From contig NZ_JAAGNZ010000001.1 in the NCBI RefSeq assembly GCF_010747415.1, forward strand, positions 3,100,001 to 3,164,000: a stretch of DNA of 64,000 bases, written 5' to 3'. Position numbers and translations under genes: made by a program. Positions 6,526-14,583 of the stretch are shown here, piece by piece. This DNA is from Spirosoma agri (lineage in GTDB: Bacteria; Bacteroidota; Bacteroidia; Cytophagales; Spirosomataceae). The notes beneath the pieces are model-generated. The model was not told where the DNA came from. It did not search any database and saw only the letters and a list, made by a program, of their open reading frames with translations. Each line of letters opens with the position of its first letter. Positions within the stretch are counted from its first letter, which is position 1.

Positions 6526-8496
6526 ATGTATATTAGCCAAGATGCTCTCCACCGTGCCCTTATAGATTTAGAAAATGTTCAACCATTTTATGGTATAACA
6601 TTTCTTGTATGCAAAAATTATAAATTGCCTATTGGTAATCCAGTTTCCTTTCCGATAAGTCAGTTAGAAAGCGACTTGTTAAACAGATATTATAGGCCCA
6701 TACCTGAAAGTATTTACTTCTTTAGGGTATTTAGGCCGTCTGACAAAAATAAATTCTGGCTTGAGCCAAATTACCCCTCGACTGGTTCACAGAGCAATCG
6801 AACCCAAAAATTTGGCCAAGCGTTTAACCATCCAAAGAAATCAGACCTTTGGTCATGGAGTAAAGATTATGTAAAGGTCTTACAAGATAATTTGCAAAAT
6901 GGAAAGAAAATCCCATTACACAGTTTAGCTATTTGGCTATATAGAGACTACGATTGGGATCTTGCAAAACTTGATGCTTCCGTTTTAGGAAATTCATTTA
7001 TTCAAGAATTTTCAATTAATAATGCTGAATTAGACGCATTATTTGAATATGAATCAAACTTGCCCATTGAGTATATGGGTAGTAATCTTTGGTCAGATGA
7101 GAGATATAGTTGGGGGCTTTTGAAGAATTATTTTTCAATTCCGGTTCCTACTGACTCGCCTATTGAACAAATTAGATCCCTACAAAAACTACATATTGAA
7201 AATATTGGCCCTGCGCAAGAATTCGATATAAACTTTGGGAAAGGTCTTAATATTTTTACAGGGGATAATGGTTTAGGCAAGACCTTTATTCTAGAATTAA
7301 TATGGTGGGCCCTTACTGGCACATGGACAAGTGATCCAATTTATCCAAATCAAATTGAGAGTAAATTTAGTGGTCACAGTTATAAAAACCCTTTAATTTC
7401 TTTTGAGCTAGAAGGCATTAATGGCACACCAGAATATTACCAAGCATACTTTAGTCGGTTAACAAATAACTGGCAAAGAACAGAAGTATCATCAGCAACT
7501 GGTTTGGTCATATATGCCCGCGCTGACGGCTTATTTGCAGTTATGGATCCTTCCACTCCTCAAAGCTCACCAAACAATTTAGAAATTAAGCCTATCATTT
7601 TTAGGAAAGAAGACGTATGGGAAGGTATATCTTCAAATAAAGATGATGTACTAAGCTCTGCGAGGGGATATTCTAATCGAATATGCAATGGGTTGCTTGT
7701 AGATTGGATAAACTGGCAACAAGCTGATGATGAATCTTTTGAACTTTTAATAAAAGTATTAGAACGCCTATCTCCACCAGACACAGGAGATTTAGGCAAA
7801 ATGTCCCCAGGTAAGCCAGCGAGGATTTTTCGCGACAGCCGACTCATTCCGACAGTTAAACATTCTTATGGAGAAATTCCTGTTCTTTACGCCTCTGATG
7901 GAGTAAAAAGAGTATTAGCCTTAGCATATCTGATAGTTTGGACTTGGCAAGAACACAAATTTAATGCAGCTACTATACAGGAATCTCCACTCAAAAATTT
8001 AGTTTTTATTATTGACGAAGTTGAAATAAACCTACATCCTCAATGGCAACGTAGAATTTTACCTGCGCTCTTAGAGGTGTTTAAGGATTTAGACTTAGAA
8101 CTTTCAGTTCAATTTATGGTTTCGTCCCATTCCCCTATAGTTCTCAGTTCTATAGAGAATCAATTTGATGAAGATAAAGATAAATTATACCATCTGGATA
8201 TAATAGAAAATAATCATAGGCGATATGCTGAGGTCATTATTAAAGATATAGATTTTGAAAAAAGGGGGACTATTGATTCTTGGCTAACCTCGCAGATTTT
8301 CGAATTAAAAGAGCCAAGAGGAAGTTTGGGTAGTGAGGATATAATAAGCAAAGCCGTTAAGCTTCAGTTGGAAGAGAATATTTCAAGAGATAAAGTTTTA
8401 AGAATCACACAACAATTGCTTGAATTACTCCCTCCTCACGATAAATTTTGGGTTCGTTGGCGATCCTTTGCAAGCCGATATGATGTAGAAGTATAA
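6526..8496 (+). CDS. AAA/ABC-type ATPase, PtuA-like, with long N-terminal extension
   Basis: 656 residues. Residues about 1-225 form an extension I do not recognise (rich in aromatic residues, for example YYRPIPESIYFFRVFRP and DLWSWSKDYVKVL). An SMC/RecF-like ATPase follows: N-terminal strand LHIENIGPAQEFDINF, Walker A GDNGLGKT at 246-253, a signature-like ASDGVKR at 456-462, Walker B LVFIIDE with D497/E498, the NLHPQWQ segment typical of AAA_15/AAA_21 and OLD-like ATPases, and an H-loop SSHSP with H535. With the adjacent HNH gene this matches the PtuA/PtuB pair of Septu. It probably assembles with the nuclease and controls it through ATP binding. The N-terminal extension may be a sensor or DNA-reading module. 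Confidence 0.85.
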   Translation: MYISQDALHRALIDLENVQPFYGITFLVCKNYKLPIGNPVSFPISQLESDLLNRYYRPIPESIYFFRVFRPSDKNKFWLEPNYPSTGSQSNRTQKFGQAFNHPKKSDLWSWSKDYVKVLQDNLQNGKKIPLHSLAIWLYRDYDWDLAKLDASVLGNSFIQEFSINNAELDALFEYESNLPIEYMGSNLWSDERYSWGLLKNYFSIPVPTDSPIEQIRSLQKLHIENIGPAQEFDINFGKGLNIFTGDNGLGKTFILELIWWALTGTWTSDPIYPNQIESKFSGHSYKNPLISFELEGINGTPEYYQAYFSRLTNNWQRTEVSSATGLVIYARADGLFAVMDPSTPQSSPNNLEIKPIIFRKEDVWEGISSNKDDVLSSARGYSNRICNGLLVDWINWQQADDESFELLIKVLERLSPPDTGDLGKMSPGKPARIFRDSRLIPTVKHSYGEIPVLYASDGVKRVLALAYLIVWTWQEHKFNAATIQESPLKNLVFIIDEVEINLHPQWQRRILPALLEVFKDLDLELSVQFMVSSHSPIVLSSIENQFDEDKDKLYHLDIIENNHRRYAEVIIKDIDFEKRGTIDSWLTSQIFELKEPRGSLGSEDIISKAVKLQLEENISRDKVLRITQQLLELLPPHDKFWVRWRSFASRYDVEV

Positions 8497-8516
8497 TTAA
8501 ATTACTATTATTTACT

Positions 8517-9137
8517 ATGTTACAAATAGTTGCGAAACCAGAACCTCATGATTTTGATTTGAAAGTTAGAATACCAGGAAGTAAATTCTTGGCATTAGTA
8601 CCTAAACCAAGAACACAAGACTGGAAAGGGAAGGAGTACTGGCGCGACGTTCTACCCGAATTGCGTACAGCTTATGAATGGATTTGCGCCTATTGTGCAA
8701 CAAAAATTCCCAGAACAAATGGTGAGCCTACTGTAGATCATTTTGAACCTAGAGCTAGCAGTCCACTTAAAGCTTATGAATGGAATAACTTTAGATTGGC
8801 TTCAAAAAAGTTTAATTCGCGCAAACATGTAAAAGCCATAGTGGATCCATTCAATGTTAAACCTAATTGGTTTATAATAGACTTTGATACTTTTCTTATT
8901 AAACCTAATGATGAACCAAATTTCTTAACTAAGGTCGAATTTGAACTAATTAAATATACTATCAAGGAATTAAAATTAAATACTGATCAGGATCTTGTAG
9001 AGGAAAGAATAGAATATATCACAAGCTATATTAAAGACGATTGTTCATTAATACACCTCGAACGATGGGTTCCATTTATTGCTTACGAACTCAAAAGGCA
9101 AAAGTTAGAGTTGAAAATTAAGCTAAGAAGAATTTAA
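8517..9137 (+). CDS. HNH nuclease, PtuB-like
   Basis: 206 residues. A CxxC pair (C57, C60 in WICAYC) is followed by the VDHFEPR catalytic motif (D74, H75), then YEWNNFRLASKKFNSRK, which supplies the HNH asparagines. The VDHF-x-P spelling and the W-x-N block are those of the PtuB/TIGR02646 group of defence nucleases. The usual second CxxC that would sit near FNSRK is absent, so zinc binding may be altered. It is the last gene of the methyltransferase-ATPase-HNH unit, starting 20 bp after the ATPase stop, and is probably the effector that cuts DNA when the ATPase is triggered. Confidence 0.8.
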   Translation: MLQIVAKPEPHDFDLKVRIPGSKFLALVPKPRTQDWKGKEYWRDVLPELRTAYEWICAYCATKIPRTNGEPTVDHFEPRASSPLKAYEWNNFRLASKKFNSRKHVKAIVDPFNVKPNWFIIDFDTFLIKPNDEPNFLTKVEFELIKYTIKELKLNTDQDLVEERIEYITSYIKDDCSLIHLERWVPFIAYELKRQKLELKIKLRRI

Positions 9138-9194
9138 CAAAATTTCGCCACTCTATCAGGGGTGGAATAGATTCTATACGTCCCTATATACAGA

Positions 9195-9374
9195 CTAAAG
9201 ACCATTCTTCACAATCTGCCAAACGGTGACCCTAGACCGTATACCAAATTTCTCCATCACCTTCTGAGCACAGGCGGTCTTTTGCCCCCCCTCTCCTATT
9301 AAGCGTTCGTAGAGAGCTTTAATCTTCTTGTTACGCTTTTGTAATTGCTTCTGATGAGGTGTTAGTAAGTTCAT
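9195..9374 (-). CDS. small HTH-like protein next to integrase remnant
   Basis: 59 residues. The N-terminal half is a basic helix (QKQLQKRNKKIKALYERLI); the C-terminal half reads as a helix-turn-helix (TACAQKVMEKFGIRSRVTVW). Small proteins of this type often accompany tyrosine-recombinase genes in Bacteroidetes elements. It lies 19 bp downstream of the truncated integrase frame, on the same strand, which fits an element-borne accessory gene left at the border. Confidence 0.55.
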   Translation of the reverse strand: MNLLTPHQKQLQKRNKKIKALYERLIGEGGQKTACAQKVMEKFGIRSRVTVWQIVKNGL

Positions 9375-9393
9375 AAAAATAAGTTTGCTTATC

Positions 9394-9504
9394 TCAGTTT
9401 TTAATTCGCTTCAGTTTCCGATTTGCTGTGATGCGCAGAAATACCGTGTGCCGACCGTCAGCCCCCGGTTTTGAGTTCAGTTCAAATTTGTAGCTGATGT
9501 TCAT
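9394..9504 (-). pseudogene. tyrosine recombinase (integrase) N-terminal remnant
   Basis: A 36-residue frame whose sequence (KFELNSKPGADGRHTVFLRI, then TANRKLKRIK) matches the Arm-DNA-binding domain that opens Bacteroidetes phage and ICE integrases: beta strand, K-x-G-x-x-x-V-x-L-R-I-T-x-N-x-K-x-K. A stop follows immediately, and the core-binding and catalytic R-H-R-Y parts are absent. The remainder was lost by deletion or decay. It marks the right border of the island. Confidence 0.6.
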
Positions 9505-9517
9505 TCTCAAAGCTACG

Positions 9518-9544
9518 AATACTGAAACAAATACTGAAACAAAT
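9518..9544. repeat. 12-bp tandem repeat beside the integrase remnant
   Basis: Two full copies of AATACTGAAACA (9518-9529, 9530-9541) plus AAT, lying 14 bp upstream of the truncated integrase start. It could be an arm-type binding site of the lost recombinase or part of the attachment region. Confidence 0.5.
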
Positions 9545-9665
9545 CGACTATACTATGTTGTACAATAGTGTTCGTATGTGTTTAAATCCCTAACTTGCAG
9601 TGCGAAAGGTGCCGCTATATGCTGTAAATGTGTTCTCCCCGTGGTCACACAAATAACTTATTATC

Positions 9666-9698
9666 AAGCACTTACAATCAATAGTAAGTGCTTTTTTA
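9666..9698 (+). terminator. intrinsic terminator
   Basis: Perfect 10-bp stem (9666-9675 with 9684-9693), an 8-nt loop and a run of T ending at 9697. It separates the island border from the DUF5694 gene. Confidence 0.7.
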
Positions 9699-9748
9699 GT
9701 GTCTGGTCTGCCCGCTGGTTTAACTGTCCCTTTGTGTCCCAGTGAAGA

Positions 9749-10636
9749 ATGAGAACGCCAACAACTACACGCAGTGCCAAATCATTACTTAATGTACTCG
9801 TTGCAGGACTACTTCTTCCCTTTTTGGGTATAGCCCAGAGCGAACCCACCCAGATCCTGTTGGTTGGCTGTGACCACCTTCAGCAAGTCTATAAAAAAGA
9901 CAATCCCAATACAGATGCCTTTTCGCCAAAAAACCAAGCCGAACTAGCCAGCATCGTTCGTCGCCTTAAGGCCTATAAGCCTGATCTAATTCTCGTTGAG
10001 CGACTACCCGACGATCAGCCGAAACTGGATAGTACCTACAAACTATTCGTTGACAACAAACTTAACCTCACGGATCTACCCGACGGGCGGGCCGAAGAGT
10101 ATCAGCTTGGGTTTGTTTTAGGAAAAACGCTGGGACTAAAGCAGATTGTTGGTGTCAATGCACCGGGCGGCACCTCACAGAGCATCCTGAGTAACGGCCA
10201 GAACATTGAGCTGTACAGACAGGAAGGCCTTCAGCTCCGGACCATGGTCAACGATAAATATGGACAGCTTCAGCGGGGTGATTTATCGTTCAGCAACTTT
10301 ATTCTGTTTCTGAACCAGCCGGAGACGATTCATAAAGTGTACCATTTACGTTACATGACACCGGCGCTCGTAACGAATGGCCGCTTCACGAATCCGGACG
10401 CTATGGTCGATACCGCTTTCGTCAACCCCAGGTACATCGGAGCCGAACTCATATCGGTCTTTAAAAACAGGGACTATAAAATTTACTCCAACATTGTCAC
10501 GACTCAGTTGGCTCAACAGGCGAAACGAGTAGTCGTCATCCTTGGCGTAGCCCATATTGGTTCGTTACAAAGCATCTTCCGGGATGATCCAGCGTTCAAC
10601 TTAGTGGACGCATCAACCTACCTGACTAAAAACTAA
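9749..10636 (+). CDS. DUF5694 / TraB-like secreted protein
   Basis: 295 residues. An N-terminal signal peptide (LLNVLVAGLLLPFLGIAQS) targets it outside the cytoplasm. The mature part has TraB/PrgY-like features: an opening strand ILLVGCDHLQQVY, the RLKAYKPDLILVE segment, and a closing VVVILGVAHIGSLQSIF block with the GxxH pair. DUF5694 proteins are found as single genes in many Bacteroidetes and are of uncertain enzymatic role; the TraB/GumN/Tiki group includes metal-dependent peptidases. It stands alone, first gene on the chromosomal side of the island border. Normal composition for the rest of the window. Confidence 0.75.
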   Translation: MRTPTTTRSAKSLLNVLVAGLLLPFLGIAQSEPTQILLVGCDHLQQVYKKDNPNTDAFSPKNQAELASIVRRLKAYKPDLILVERLPDDQPKLDSTYKLFVDNKLNLTDLPDGRAEEYQLGFVLGKTLGLKQIVGVNAPGGTSQSILSNGQNIELYRQEGLQLRTMVNDKYGQLQRGDLSFSNFILFLNQPETIHKVYHLRYMTPALVTNGRFTNPDAMVDTAFVNPRYIGAELISVFKNRDYKIYSNIVTTQLAQQAKRVVVILGVAHIGSLQSIFRDDPAFNLVDASTYLTKN

Positions 10637-11205
10637 TGCAGTGAATCGGTAACGCCTGACCAAGCCGGCATTTTCTCTCAGGCACTTATCCAAATTAGTT
10701 ACGCTATCAGTGGCCGGACGCGAGTTATTGCGGTCTGGCTCCACTAGATCTATGGGCCCTGGCGACCTCTGTCAGGTCTTACCCAAAAGTTGCGCATTTC
10801 TGGCAACCTCAACGCAACGACATGAGCAGCTGACCGTCTTAGCCAGTGGGTTTGTATCTTGTTACCTGTGTACGACCGCTCCTGCGTCTCGTCGACGTTG
10901 AGACTTATTTCCAGACCACTACCCATGAGTTTGATGCCTTTTTTCTCGGCTGGCCTGACTGGTATCTGATGGCAACCCGCAGTCAGGATGTGGAGGGCAA
11001 CGCAGGCAATCAACCATAAAGCAGCGGGCTGTTTGCGTTGCTCATTTAAAAAAAGCTACTAAATACACCCGCATTCATTCGGATTTCGTAACTTACTATA
11101 ATCCCGAATCTGTTCCATTAGCTAAATAACCCCCTTCAGTCATTGAATTTAGTTGAACGGTAACCCTATACGTTACATCTTGCAACAACTTATCGTCATG
11201 CTTCT
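10637..11205. other. intergenic region, no gene supported
   Basis: A short inverted repeat (GCCTGA near 10651 with TCAGGC near 10676) may end the DUF5694 transcript. Short open frames on both strands (10710-10901, 10750-11013) lack coding character. A plus-strand stretch near 10900-11000 reads somewhat protein-like but has no start or match I recognise. Confidence 0.3.
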
Positions 11206-11721
11206 ATGCTTCTGCTCATTGTAACAATGAATGACAAGGGCGATTTTCAGCCCTTCTCCTTTCAGGTTTCTGAACTAGAATCTGCTTTTGAGGTGCTCAA
11301 CAGTATTGCTTCCAGCGGAGATGTCTTGGTAAACATCGATCTTATGGATAATGGGCAATGCTTCTCACTACCAGCAGAAGCCTTCGATGGTGAGCCGATC
11401 CGTCCTCATGTCGATGAACTGGAGAAAGTATGGCAGGCGCTTCTCAATAAGCCGGTCAATCAATTGTCAATAAACCACCAGATGCTCGCTCTCTATTCTG
11501 AGCGGTTACGTGAAACGTATCAGCTGCGAATCGACTGGCTTGAACTGGCCATCATTGATACAAACGCTCATATTCAAGAGTTACCCCGTGGGACCAACTG
11601 GGAGTCCCGCTGCGTTCGGCTTGAACTCCAATTGACCAAATACCGCTGGCAACTCGAGCAGGCGCAGGCTGGCCAGCGACGCGTTTGTGAGCGATTGGCT
11701 CCTTACATGGATTGCGAGTAA
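11206..11721 (+). CDS. unnamed small-domain family protein, long member
   Basis: 171 residues. The first 85 residues belong to a small domain that recurs twice elsewhere in this window (12260-12520 and 45418-45678): an opening strand, a PFSFQVSELESAFEVLNSI helix, then the signature LPAEAFDGEPI followed by LEKVWQALLNKP. The remaining 85 residues are helical (QLRIDWLELAIIDTNAHIQEL, ESRCVRLELQLTKYRWQLEQ) and form a probable coiled coil found only in this member. No signal peptide. I do not recognise the family and assign no function. Confidence 0.6.
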   Translation: MLLLIVTMNDKGDFQPFSFQVSELESAFEVLNSIASSGDVLVNIDLMDNGQCFSLPAEAFDGEPIRPHVDELEKVWQALLNKPVNQLSINHQMLALYSERLRETYQLRIDWLELAIIDTNAHIQELPRGTNWESRCVRLELQLTKYRWQLEQAQAGQRRVCERLAPYMDCE

Positions 11722-12259
11722 GTTAAACTGACGAGGAGGTTTAGACAGCGTACTGTTACGTATTATTTTTTTTCGACCAGCGCAATCCCATCAGAATCTT
11801 ATTTCGTATATACATCTGTCGTTTTGTTAATAAACCAACCCAATAAGTAACCCGATCAGTTGCTATGTACGACCGGGCTGAGTAAATTATCTTTATCCAT
11901 TATTAAACGTAAACCAAAGAAGAAGTGAGTATAGCGGAATTTGTCCATGAAGAAATGGCAATTCGGCTTGTGCGCTCTTCGCTAGAAGTCCGACTCAGTC
12001 GGGCTTCTTTAGTTTATGAGCTTCCTGGTTAATTATACGTACTGCTCAGCTAGTTACCTAATAATAAATTCTAAAAACCTCTATTTTATCAGCTTGTTAG
12101 TATGATGCTTATCAGTCGTGCGTTCTGATTTATCCACCGGTAACTATGCGTTTTTCACCTTATCCGGTGATCGGTCGGCGGGTTGGTCAATCAATTATAC
12201 CACACAGGTCTACTACTGCAACGAAATACCAGAAGTACACATACTCTAAATCGATCGAT
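11722..12259. other. intergenic region with one terminator
   Basis: No gene apart from the terminator listed at 11984-12011. An in-frame upstream extension of the next gene from 12146 exists but looks non-coding. Confidence 0.4.
11984..12011 (+). terminator. intrinsic terminator
   Basis: An 11-bp stem with one G-T pair (11984-11994 with 11998-12008), a 3-nt loop and a T-rich tail. Confidence 0.6.
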
Positions 12260-12520
12260 ATGATCTTATTCATTACAGCTTTAGATCAACGGGGCGTATA
12301 TCGATCTTTTTCTTTCCAGCCAGATGAGTTGGAAACGGGGTTCGATCGGCTCAGCACTATCGTGGGCAAGGGTTACATACTACTTAAGGTTGAACTCGGT
12401 GACGCAGAGCAGTTTACCCTGTTACCAATTGACGCCTTTGATGGCGACGAGTTATCCACGCCCATCAGGACGCTGGAAATTGAGTGGCAGGAAGCCTTGA
12501 CCAGACCCGTTGATCGCTGA
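12260..12520 (+). CDS. unnamed small-domain family protein, short member
   Basis: I choose the ATG at 12260 (86 residues), because homology with the 11206 and 45678 proteins begins exactly there; an earlier in-frame ATG at 12146 adds 38 residues with no counterpart. Shared pattern: short opening strand, SFSFQPDELETGFDRLSTI, then LPIDAFDGDEL and LEIEWQEALTRP. No catalytic or membrane feature. Function unknown. Confidence 0.55.
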   Translation: MILFITALDQRGVYRSFSFQPDELETGFDRLSTIVGKGYILLKVELGDAEQFTLLPIDAFDGDELSTPIRTLEIEWQEALTRPVDR

Positions 12521-12674
12521 GTCAAGTTGTATCGATGTCAGCGGAGTGATAAGGTGTCTTTTCCCTCGTATTTCCTGGTTCATTAGCGGGCGTTGCCGTT
12601 CATATCCCGCAACACGGCCACCTGCCGGGTGTGTTTTCGGCGAAAGAGATTGTTAATTTGAGCATGGATTAGTG

Positions 12675-12704
12675 TTGTATAGCCCACAACCTGTTGTACC
12701 TTTG
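12675..12704 (+). promoter_or_regulatory. Bacteroidetes-type promoter
   Basis: TACCTTTG (12697-12704) is an exact TAnnTTTG -7 element; TTG (12675-12677) lies 19 bp upstream as a partial -33 element. No start codon with a credible frame follows. Confidence 0.5.
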
Positions 12705-12710
12705 CCAACG

Positions 12711-12785
12711 GTGGGCTTGATTGGTAACCTTGTCCGCGCTTCCCCTACGTAGTGGTTCTCCGACCGAACGCGTAGGGGGTTTTTA
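12711..12785 (+). ncRNA. candidate small RNA, about 75 nt
   Basis: Bounded by the promoter at 12675-12704 and the terminator ending at 12784. No family recognised, and the terminator hairpin takes up about half of the transcript. Function unknown. Confidence 0.35.
12742..12784 (+). terminator. intrinsic terminator
   Basis: CCCCTACG (12742-12749) pairs with CGTAGGGG (12771-12778), followed by a T run to 12784. Confidence 0.7.
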
Positions 12786-13005
12786 TGGCTACTAAATAGC
12801 CAATCTGGTCATATGCCCTCGCGAATGACCATCACTCGGAGATCGGATTTGCCCGTGTCATAAAACAACGCCCGACCGCCTGAACCGATGAGTAAATTAC
12901 GTTTATTCATTCTTTTCTACTCGTTTGCGGTATAACGCCCCCAACCCAGCGACGAACGTCGGGAAGACTGTGTCTCGGGTTTCTGATCACTCACTATCTA
13001 GTGCT

Positions 13006-13923
13006 ATGCAGCGTGTTTCTTCACTGGTCTGTTTCCTTTGCGGTCTGATCTTGCTCTCTCTGCAAGCGTGTCAACCCGCCGATTCACCTTCGGTGAGCCC
13101 TGGCACGCCCACTTCGACACCCACGCCCACCAATCGGCTCCGCATCAGATCCCTATCGCAGGATATGCCCGATGGAAAAGCGAAAATCACGGCTTTTACC
13201 TACGACGATCAGGGACGGCTCAGTGCCCTGCTCGCTTACGAATCACCCGACAGTACGGTCACCTGGATTGAAAAGAACAGCTACCGCTACGATAATCAGA
13301 ACCGACTGGTCTTGCATCAGTATCAGCAGATTGCCCGGCTCGGCAGTATTTTTGGGCCGGTTAGCTACCAGCACGAGTTTGGCTATTCGGTAACGGGTCA
13401 GCTCAACGGGATTCGCTATTCCTATATCAACTATGCGCAGCCCGGTCAGACGGTTATTGATTTGGGGCTTCTCAATACGGTCAATGCGCTGACTATGGTC
13501 GGTTTTCCCCGCTACAACGCAGCCGGCCAGACAGTTGAACTTAAGAAGGTGTATTACCAACAGGGGCAACGAGCCAATTTTGACCTGACCCACGAGTTTT
13601 CCTACTCGGGCGCTGATCTGTCGTCGGTCAAAACAACCAGCAGCGGTTATCAGGGCTCGGTGCCTTACTCTCACACGGAGCAGTACAGCCTGACGCTCGA
13701 CGATAAAATCAATCCCTTTTATGGCGTTTACGTGATTCCTAAATACTTCGGTGGGATCAACGACTACTTTCAGAATCTGCATACGCTTAGCCCCAACAAT
13801 GTGCTGACGATCGGCGGACTAACTTACCGCTACGAGTACAACGAAGCCAAACTGCCAACGGTACGCTACACCTATAGTGACAAGTTGGTAGAGACACTGC
13901 GCTTCAGCTATGAGTCCTATTGA
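13006..13923 (+). CDS. lipoprotein with YD-like repeats (DUF4595-like)
   Basis: I place the start at the ATG at 13006, giving 305 residues that begin with a lipoprotein signal (FLCGLILLSLQAC, lipobox Cys near residue 22); an upstream in-frame ATG at 12925 would bury it. A Pro/Thr/Ser linker follows, then several strands of the type TYDDQGRLSALLAYE and YRYDNQNRLVLHQYQ, the pattern of Bacteroidetes DUF4595-like surface lipoproteins and related to YD/RHS repeats. It is likely anchored in the outer membrane. No enzymatic motif. It ends at a bidirectional terminator shared with the convergent gene. Confidence 0.7.
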   Translation: MQRVSSLVCFLCGLILLSLQACQPADSPSVSPGTPTSTPTPTNRLRIRSLSQDMPDGKAKITAFTYDDQGRLSALLAYESPDSTVTWIEKNSYRYDNQNRLVLHQYQQIARLGSIFGPVSYQHEFGYSVTGQLNGIRYSYINYAQPGQTVIDLGLLNTVNALTMVGFPRYNAAGQTVELKKVYYQQGQRANFDLTHEFSYSGADLSSVKTTSSGYQGSVPYSHTEQYSLTLDDKINPFYGVYVIPKYFGGINDYFQNLHTLSPNNVLTIGGLTYRYEYNEAKLPTVRYTYSDKLVETLRFSYESY

Positions 13924-13959
13924 TACGTAGTTTTGATCAACTCTCATCGTTACTTCCCA

Positions 13960-13990
13960 AAACGCCCGACCTCATCTGAGCCGGGCGTTT
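13960..13990. terminator. bidirectional terminator
   Basis: AAACGCCCG (13960-13968) pairs with CGGGCGTTT (13982-13990), between two convergent genes. Confidence 0.65.
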
Positions 13991-13995
13991 CGCGT

Positions 13996-14583
13996 TTAAT
14001 CGCCTAATAACGTTGTATAGCTTTCTTCAAGTTGGGCTAAAAGGCGCATCTCGTCGCGAATCTGGCGGTATATGATAACGCAGAGTATGAGTAGAAAGAA
14101 GGATCCGGACAAGACAATGTACCAATAGAATCCTTCGCTTACCCCCGCTTTAACGTAAGGTAAAAGCATCATAAAGCCTACTACATAACAGCTTAAACTT
14201 ACTGGTGTCAACATCAATTGAATCCGTTGCCTGGCTCGGTGAAAAGACCTGGTTTGTGCTAAACAAGTGCGTAGATCCGTGTGTAGCTTAAGGTGAGCCA
14301 ACCGGCGATAGCTGACATATTCGACGGCAATCCTGACCAGTAGTGAGCCGATCATCAGCAGACTAGCCACCAAAACCGTCTGATTAGCCGTCGTACCGTA
14401 AACCCAAAAATAGCCAGCCAGCAAGAGGACGGTTGCCGACAGGACGAACAGTGTCCCCCGGTGAGTGGCCAGTAGTCGTTTGCTGCTGGTTTCCGCTTTG
14501 GCTATTACCGCCAGAGCCGACTGGGGCTGATTGGTATTTGGTTGCTGTTTCCAAAGCGCCTGGATGTGCTCAAAGTCGGTCAT
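13996..14583 (-). CDS. membrane protein partner of ECF sigma factor (possible anti-sigma)
   Basis: 195 residues with four predicted TM helices at about 40-60, 67-87, 121-143 and 150-171, and cytoplasmic ends. The N-terminal MTDFEHIQALWKQQP segment is typical of short cytoplasmic tails in membrane proteins encoded directly after Bacteroidetes ECF sigma genes. Its start overlaps the sigma factor stop by 4 bp. By position it is a candidate anti-sigma factor or signalling partner; no zinc-binding anti-sigma motif (HxxxCxxC) is present. Confidence 0.6.
   Translation of the reverse strand: MTDFEHIQALWKQQPNTNQPQSALAVIAKAETSSKRLLATHRGTLFVLSATVLLLAGYFWVYGTTANQTVLVASLLMIGSLLVRIAVEYVSYRRLAHLKLHTDLRTCLAQTRSFHRARQRIQLMLTPVSLSCYVVGFMMLLPYVKAGVSEGFYWYIVLSGSFFLLILCVIIYRQIRDEMRLLAQLEESYTTLLGD

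Larger units (their letters stand above)
12521..13005. other. intergenic region holding a candidate small RNA
   Basis: No protein gene. A promoter and a terminator about 75 nt apart are listed separately (12675-12704 and 12742-12784). Confidence 0.4.

Noticed and set aside
10880-11020. Protein-like stretch in the intergenic region after DUF5694
   Set aside because: No start codon, no match to any family I know, and short; could be a decayed gene but cannot be supported.
13243-13782. 179-codon minus-strand frame
   Set aside because: Antisense to the lipoprotein gene, which has a lipobox and repeat motifs; no coding character of its own.
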